Shown piece by piece: positions 59,611 to 64,000 of a stretch of 64,000 nucleotides of DNA (positions are counted from its first letter, which is position 1; every line of letters begins with the position of its first letter). The stretch spans positions 1-64,000 of the forward strand of contig JBFWUM010000009.1 of NCBI GenBank assembly GCA_050247255.1, read 5' to 3'. Origin of the DNA: JBFWUM01 sp050247255 (GTDB lineage: Bacteria > Acidobacteriota > Vicinamibacteria > Vicinamibacterales > UBA2999). The notes beneath the pieces were generated by a model that worked only from the letters and a program-made list of their open reading frames with translations, was not told the DNA's origin and made no database searches. The translations under genes were made by a program, and so were the position numbers.

Positions 59611-60675
59611 ATGCGCAATACGCTGACCGTTTTGACGCTCCTGCTCCTGCTTGCCTGCTCCCGCGGGGAGGCGCAGCAGCCTGCGCCGGCGTCGACGCCG
59701 CCGGCCCCGCTGCCCGGCGCGCAGGATGTGGCAGCCCGAATCGGCGATCGCAGCGTCACCGTCGCCGAGCTCGACGAACGGTGGCGGGCCAGCGACCCGG
59801 TGCAGCAGGCCCAGGCGACGCAGGCGCTCTACGACGGCCGCAAGGCGGCGCTCGATGACCTGATTGCGTCGATGGTGATCGAGGAGGCGGCCAAGGCGGC
59901 CGGCACGACCCCGGCGCAGTACGTGGACGGCGAGATTGCGCGCCGCCTGACCCCGGTGAGCGACACCGACGTGGCGGTGTTCTACGGCGAGAATCGCGGC
60001 CAGATGCAGGGGCGCTCGCTCCAGGAGATGAGCCCGCTGATCCGACGATTCCTCGAGGATCGCGCGCGCGAATCGGCACGGGCGGCGCTCGTCGCCGAGC
60101 TGCGCGCCAAGGGGCCGGACGTCCGGATCCTGTTCGAGCCGCCGCGAGTCGAGGTGGCGGTTGCGCCGGACGACCCGTCCATCGGACCGGCGAACGCGCC
60201 GGTGACGCTGGTCGAGTTCTCCGATTTCCAGTGCCCGTTCTGCCAGCGCGTCGCGCCGACCCTCAAGGAGCTGCGCGATCGCTACGGTGACCGCCTCCGG
60301 ATTGTCTGGAAGGACTTTCCGCTGACCCAGATCCACCCGCAGGCGTTCGATGCCGCCCAGGCTGGCCTGTGCGCGCGCGACCAGGGGAAGTTCTGGGAGT
60401 ATCACGACCTGCTGTTTGCCAACCAGGCGGCGCTGCAGCGTGACGCGCTGAAGCAGTATGCCGGCGACAGCGGCATGGACGCGGCCGCGTTTTCGGCGTG
60501 CCTCGACTCGAACAAGTACCAGGCGCGCGTGCAGGCGTCGCTCGACGCCGGCGGACGCCTGGGAATCGGCTCGACGCCGACCAGCTACATCAACGGCCGC
60601 GCGGTGACCGGGGCGCAGCCGCTCGAGGTCTTCACCGCGATCATCGACGAAGAGCTCCAGCGGGCCGCTAGGTAG
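59611..60675 (+). CDS. DsbA-type thiol oxidoreductase lipoprotein
   Basis: A 354-aa exported protein. Lipobox LLAC follows the signal peptide. The middle (about 35-165) resembles SurA-type chaperone N domains (VAARIGDRSVTVAELDERWR). The C-terminal thioredoxin-like domain has the active site Cys208-Pro-Phe-Cys211 in FSDFQCPFCQRV, and the cis-Pro loop GIGSTPTSYINGR. It would introduce or isomerise disulfides in the periplasm. The ATG at 59611 is chosen from three nearby. Its end overlaps the convergent gene by 8 nt. Confidence 0.9.
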   Translation: MRNTLTVLTLLLLLACSRGEAQQPAPASTPPAPLPGAQDVAARIGDRSVTVAELDERWRASDPVQQAQATQALYDGRKAALDDLIASMVIEEAAKAAGTTPAQYVDGEIARRLTPVSDTDVAVFYGENRGQMQGRSLQEMSPLIRRFLEDRARESARAALVAELRAKGPDVRILFEPPRVEVAVAPDDPSIGPANAPVTLVEFSDFQCPFCQRVAPTLKELRDRYGDRLRIVWKDFPLTQIHPQAFDAAQAGLCARDQGKFWEYHDLLFANQAALQRDALKQYAGDSGMDAAAFSACLDSNKYQARVQASLDAGGRLGIGSTPTSYINGRAVTGAQPLEVFTAIIDEELQRAAR

Positions 60676-61636
60676 TCAGTACGATCTTCCCGTGCGCTCC
60701 TGCCTCGAGGACCGCCGCGTGTGCCTGCGGCGCCTCGGCCAGCGGCAGCTCGCGGCCGACCACGGGCCGCAGCGTCCCGTTCTCCAACCCGGCGACGAGC
60801 CCCGCGTGGATGCGGCGCAGCTCGTCCGGCGGCGTGTTGAACATCACCATCCCGACCACCGCCGCATCACGAGCCATGATCTTGCGCGGGTCGATCTCGA
60901 TCCGTCCGCGGTTGCCGACGATCGACACGCGGCCGCCGTGGGCGAGCACGTCGAGGTCGCGATCGAGGTTCACATTGGCGAGCATCTCGAGCACGACGTC
61001 GACACCGCGGCCGCCGGTAAGGTCCATCACCGCGTCCAAATAGCCGACGTCGTGGTGGTTCAGCGCGTGGTGCGCGCCCTGCTCGGTGACCAGCTGCAAA
61101 CCGGCAGCGGAACCGGCGGTGCCGATGACGCGCAGCCCCATCGCGCGGGCAATCTGCACGGCAGCGACGCCGACGCCACCGCTGGCCCCGTGAACCAGGA
61201 CGGTGTCGCCCGGCTCGGCCTTCGCCCGGATCAGCAGCCCGCGCCACGCGGTGCCATACGGGACGCCGAGCGCCGCGCCCTGCTGGAATGACACGCCGCC
61301 GGGCAGCGGCTCGACGCCATGCTCGTCGGTCAGCGTCATAGCCGCATATGCGCCGTATCCGTCGGCAACCGCGTGGCCGTACACGCGTGCACCCACGACG
61401 AAGCGGGTGACCCCGGGACCCACGGCGTCGACGACGCCCGCGTAGTCCATGCCGGGCGTCCACGGCAGCGCCGGCTTGAGCCTGTACGTACCCGATCGCA
61501 TGTAGGTGTCCACAGGGTTGACCCCGGCGGCGTGAATGCGGATGCGCAGTTGGCCAGGGCCTGGGGCCGGGTCGGGACGCGACTCGACCTTCATCACCTC
61601 TGGCGGTCCGAACTCGCGGACGACGATGGCGTTCAT
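60668..61636 (-). CDS. Quinone oxidoreductase-like MDR family protein
   Basis: A 322-aa medium-chain dehydrogenase/reductase. The N-terminal GroES-like half has PDPAPGPGQLRIRIHAAGVNPVD and TPGMDYAGVVDAVG; the Rossmann loop is VLVHGASGGVGVAAVQIA. No zinc-binding cysteines are seen, so it fits the NADPH:quinone reductase (QOR/zeta-crystallin) group. It is the last gene of a three-gene run, overlapping the amidohydrolase stop by 4 nt. Confidence 0.92.
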   Translation of the reverse strand: MNAIVVREFGPPEVMKVESRPDPAPGPGQLRIRIHAAGVNPVDTYMRSGTYRLKPALPWTPGMDYAGVVDAVGPGVTRFVVGARVYGHAVADGYGAYAAMTLTDEHGVEPLPGGVSFQQGAALGVPYGTAWRGLLIRAKAEPGDTVLVHGASGGVGVAAVQIARAMGLRVIGTAGSAAGLQLVTEQGAHHALNHHDVGYLDAVMDLTGGRGVDVVLEMLANVNLDRDLDVLAHGGRVSIVGNRGRIEIDPRKIMARDAAVVGMVMFNTPPDELRRIHAGLVAGLENGTLRPVVGRELPLAEAPQAHAAVLEAGAHGKIVLTT

Positions 61637-62523
61637 GCGAAGAGCCTCTGGAAGTTGCCGCTGAGGATCATGGCCCGGTCGGCATCGGTCACGCCCAGCG
61701 AATCGAGGGTCCGTTGCTGCTGCTCGAAGATTGGGCGCTGCCAGCCCCGCGGGAAGAACGACGAATCGGTGCCGAACAGCACCCGCGACGCGCCCATCAC
61801 CGCCAGCGCTGATGCAAAGACCTGCTCCAGCGTGAGGCCGGGATGGTAGCGCACCCACGAGTTGGAACTGGAGGTGTCGACATGGATATTCGGCGCGGCA
61901 TCCGCGGCCATCAGCGTTTCCCGGAACAACCCCGCCCCGAAGTGCGGAATGAGGAACGGCGTCTCGGGAAACTGCAGCGCCAGCGCCGCCACGGCCAGCG
62001 GATCGCCGAGCCGCAAATTGAAGCGGCTGGCCAGTCCGAGCTTCCGGCGTACGCCGACCGAAAGCACGCCGCAATGCACGAACACCGCCCCGCCCGACGC
62101 GGCGGCGGCTTCGACAATCCGCAAGGTGCGGTCATCGGTGAGCGGCACGTGATGCATAGCGGGGAACAGGCAGACGGCCTTCAGCCGGTCCTGCTGTATC
62201 GCCCGCGTCACGCGGTCGGCTGCGTCGTGGGCCGACGCATCCACCATGAAGAAGCCGACGAAGCGCGTCGGGTGCCTGGCCACCGCGGCGGCCACCGAAC
62301 CTTCGTCGCCGGGAATGCTGGCGATCAACGCGCATTGCTGCACCCCGGCGGTGTCGAGCGCCGCCACCCACCGGTCGGCCAGCGCCTCGGCGGTGCCGGG
62401 CGCGTCCCATCCGAGGTGCTGCGTCACGGCGGCGCCGTCGGCATCGGTCGCGTCCCCGCGCTGTCGGGCGAGCGCGGTAAAGAACGGCTGCGAAAAGAAG
62501 TGGCAGTGCACGTCGTTGAGCAT
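61633..62523 (-). CDS. Amidohydrolase-family metal-dependent hydrolase
   Basis: A 296-aa protein of the amidohydrolase-2 (ACMSD-like) type. The first metal motif is HCHF (residues 6-9 region, VHCHFFS), with later ligands in FVHCGV and LIPHFGAG, and the catalytic Asp in VLFGTDSSFFPRG. Relatives decarboxylate or hydrolyse aromatic and lactone compounds. Placement between MATE and quinone reductase genes with 1-4 nt overlaps suggests a common substrate pathway, unknown here. Confidence 0.88.
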   Translation of the reverse strand: MLNDVHCHFFSQPFFTALARQRGDATDADGAAVTQHLGWDAPGTAEALADRWVAALDTAGVQQCALIASIPGDEGSVAAAVARHPTRFVGFFMVDASAHDAADRVTRAIQQDRLKAVCLFPAMHHVPLTDDRTLRIVEAAAASGGAVFVHCGVLSVGVRRKLGLASRFNLRLGDPLAVAALALQFPETPFLIPHFGAGLFRETLMAADAAPNIHVDTSSSNSWVRYHPGLTLEQVFASALAVMGASRVLFGTDSSFFPRGWQRPIFEQQQRTLDSLGVTDADRAMILSGNFQRLFA

Positions 62524-63887
62524 CACAGCAGGTCCGGCACGGCCGGCGCGTGGGCGCCGCCGGGCAGCGACAGGTGGCGCGTCCGCCGGATCCACGCCAT
62601 CACCAGCACGATCGAGACGAAGATCAGGCCGATCGACAGGCCGATCCAGAGCCCGTTGACGCCCACGGCAAACCGGAAACAGAGCGCGTAGCCGATCGGC
62701 AACCCCAGCGCCCAGTGGCCGATCATGTTGCCGATCATCGGCGTGCGCGTGTCGCCCAGGCCGCGCAGGATGCCGGTGGCCACGGCCTGCGTCCCGTCGA
62801 ACAGCTGGAACGCGGCGGCGATGAACAGCAGTCCGGTCCCGATCTCCAACACCCGCGCATCGTCGGTGAACGCCCGCAGCAGCGGCCGCGGAAAGGCGAA
62901 CAGTACTACGCCGATGGCGATCATGACCGCCGCACCGGCGCCGAGCGCCGTCCAGCCGGCGCGGATGGCGCGCCGCGCGTCGCCGGCGCCGACGGCGTGG
63001 CCGACGCGCACGGCCGACGCCGAGGCGAGCCCGAGCGGCACCATGAACACGACGCTGGCGATGTTCAAGGCGATCTGATGCGATGCCGATGAGATCGGGT
63101 CGAGCCGCGCCGCCAGCGCAGTGACCAGGGCGAACACGCCGACCTCGAGCGTGATTTGCGACGCCGCCGGCGCGCCGAGCGCCAGCAGTTGCCACATGCG
63201 CAGCCACGAGATGGCATAGGGCACGCGCGGATGGGCGTCGCCACGGCGCCGGTGCTCGCGCCGGATGGCCACGAACAGGAAGCTGGCCATGTAGAGCCGG
63301 GCCAGCGAGGTGGCCCACGCCGATCCCTCGACGCCAAGCGCCGGCAGGCCGAGGTTGCCGTAGATCAACCCCCAGTTGGCGGCCGCGTTGACGATGTTGG
63401 CCGAGACCAGGGCGAACATGATCGGCCGCACGACGTGCAGCCCCTGCAGGTAACGGCGGAACGCGGCGTAGAGCAGCAGCGGGAGCGCGCCAAAGGCGAT
63501 GGCCTGCAGGTAGGGACCGGCGAGACCACGAATCTCCTCGTGCAGTCCCCACCGATCCATCGTCAGGAACGCCAGCCAGGTGGCGAGCATGACCAGGGGC
63601 GCCACGATGACCGCCAGGGTCACGCCGTGATGCAGCCAGCGGACACACTCGTCGAGCCGTTCCGCGCCGAATGCGCGCGAAACGAGGGCGTCGAGGCCGA
63701 GCATCAGCCCCATGCCGAAGATGGCGATGGCGGTGAACACGCCGCTCCCCATGCCGGTGGCGGCAATCGCCGCCGGCCCGAGCGGGCCGACCATGATCGT
63801 GTCGACCAGCCCCATGCTCATCCAGCCGATTTCCGCCAGGACGACGGGGAGCGCGAGGCGCAGGAGGGGACGAATTTCGGAGGACAT
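62523..63887 (-). CDS. MATE-family multidrug/toxin efflux transporter
   Basis: A 454-aa transporter with 12 predicted helices in two halves. LALPVVLAEIGWMSMGLVDTIMVGPLGPAAIAATG is the typical first helix pair, and NMIGHWALGLPIGYALCF is in the second half. It exports cationic or organic compounds with sodium or proton antiport. Its start faces the divergent DinB-like gene across 22 nt; its stop overlaps the amidohydrolase start. Confidence 0.94.
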   Translation of the reverse strand: MSSEIRPLLRLALPVVLAEIGWMSMGLVDTIMVGPLGPAAIAATGMGSGVFTAIAIFGMGLMLGLDALVSRAFGAERLDECVRWLHHGVTLAVIVAPLVMLATWLAFLTMDRWGLHEEIRGLAGPYLQAIAFGALPLLLYAAFRRYLQGLHVVRPIMFALVSANIVNAAANWGLIYGNLGLPALGVEGSAWATSLARLYMASFLFVAIRREHRRRGDAHPRVPYAISWLRMWQLLALGAPAASQITLEVGVFALVTALAARLDPISSASHQIALNIASVVFMVPLGLASASAVRVGHAVGAGDARRAIRAGWTALGAGAAVMIAIGVVLFAFPRPLLRAFTDDARVLEIGTGLLFIAAAFQLFDGTQAVATGILRGLGDTRTPMIGNMIGHWALGLPIGYALCFRFAVGVNGLWIGLSIGLIFVSIVLVMAWIRRTRHLSLPGGAHAPAVPDLL

Positions 63888-63909
63888 GCGGCCGAACTAG
63901 CATTGTGCA

Positions 63910-64000
63910 ATGACTCAGAACCCGTATGGGAAGTACCTGGAGGGCAAGGACCTGCTCGCGTCGCTGGAGCAGACGCCGGCGCGGATAGCGGCCGCCTGCC
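63910..64000 (+). CDS. DinB-like protein, start only
   Basis: The first 30 codons (MTQNPYGKYLEGKDLLAS and LEQTPARIAAAC) before the window ends. NPYxxYLxGxDxLxxLxxTPxR matches the N-terminus of DinB/DUF664-type four-helix metal proteins. The gene is cut by the window edge. Confidence 0.6.
   Translation, partial: MTQNPYGKYLEGKDLLASLEQTPARIAAAC

Overview
The window looks like a scaffold from a metagenome-assembled genome of an Acidobacteriota bacterium, probably class Vicinamibacteria (inferred, not tested). The DNA is very GC-rich and densely coded, with many 1-4 nt start/stop overlaps. It carries three secreted VWFA proteins of the type named after Acidobacteria (TIGR03436), a TonB receptor with an N-terminal carboxypeptidase-regulatory domain, a sulfatase-TPR fusion and S23-type four-helix-bundle genes. 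Two runs of exactly 100 N mark scaffold joins. One of them is flanked by an exact 127-bp duplication, which looks like a k-mer-length contig overlap.

Layout. 0-3 kb: sensor kinase coupled to an AlaX-type editing protein. 3-9.2 kb (minus): PBP4-type peptidase, then a gliding-type ABC system (ATPase, permease, GldG-like, DUF4340). 9.3-14.6 kb: GNAT, REC-PilZ protein, acidic zinc ribbon coupled to larE, a polytopic membrane protein and a Pal-like lipoprotein. 14.6-20.2 kb: pyrimidine synthesis as two divergent operons, pyrD-pyrF and pyrR-pyrB-pyrC-pyrE-like; the second has a recognisable PyrR-binding RNA hairpin in its leader. 20-24.5 kb: TIGR02757 protein, two glycosyltransferases, a TolC-type protein. 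24.6-31 kb: pyrE, truA, uppS, cdsA, dxr, rseP. 31-41 kb (minus): two acetyltransferases (one internally deleted), then a tetrapyrrole operon hemA-hemC-cobA/hemD-hemB-hemL, preceded by a CcsA/HemX protein and two VWFA genes joined by 4-nt overlaps. 41-43.5 kb: F0 part of ATP synthase only (atpZ, I, B, E, F). 43.6-52.6 kb: flippase-like protein, sulfatase-TPR, NamZ-type muramidase, diguanylate cyclase, ctaB with DUF420, M23 peptidase. 52.7-64 kb: tRNA-Glu(CTC), a proline-racemase-like gene split by the second gap, an S23 gene plus cyaY between inverted repeats, VWFA, TonB receptor, a gene with an in-frame amber stop, DsbA-type lipoprotein, a quinone oxidoreductase/amidohydrolase/MATE operon, and the start of a DinB-like gene.

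Most genes are housekeeping. The unexplained part is the repeat landscape. One class is short hairpins with a near-constant TTCA/TCAA/TCA loop but different, still-paired stems. The other is longer inverted repeats built from a short word that differs at each locus. Two of the word-repeat loci enclose S23 four-helix-bundle genes, one apparently intact and one decayed; the others are empty. Several repeats run into reading frames and encode protein ends, including a lipoprotein signal peptide. This repeat/S23 association is the best candidate for an undescribed mobile or repair-derived system here.
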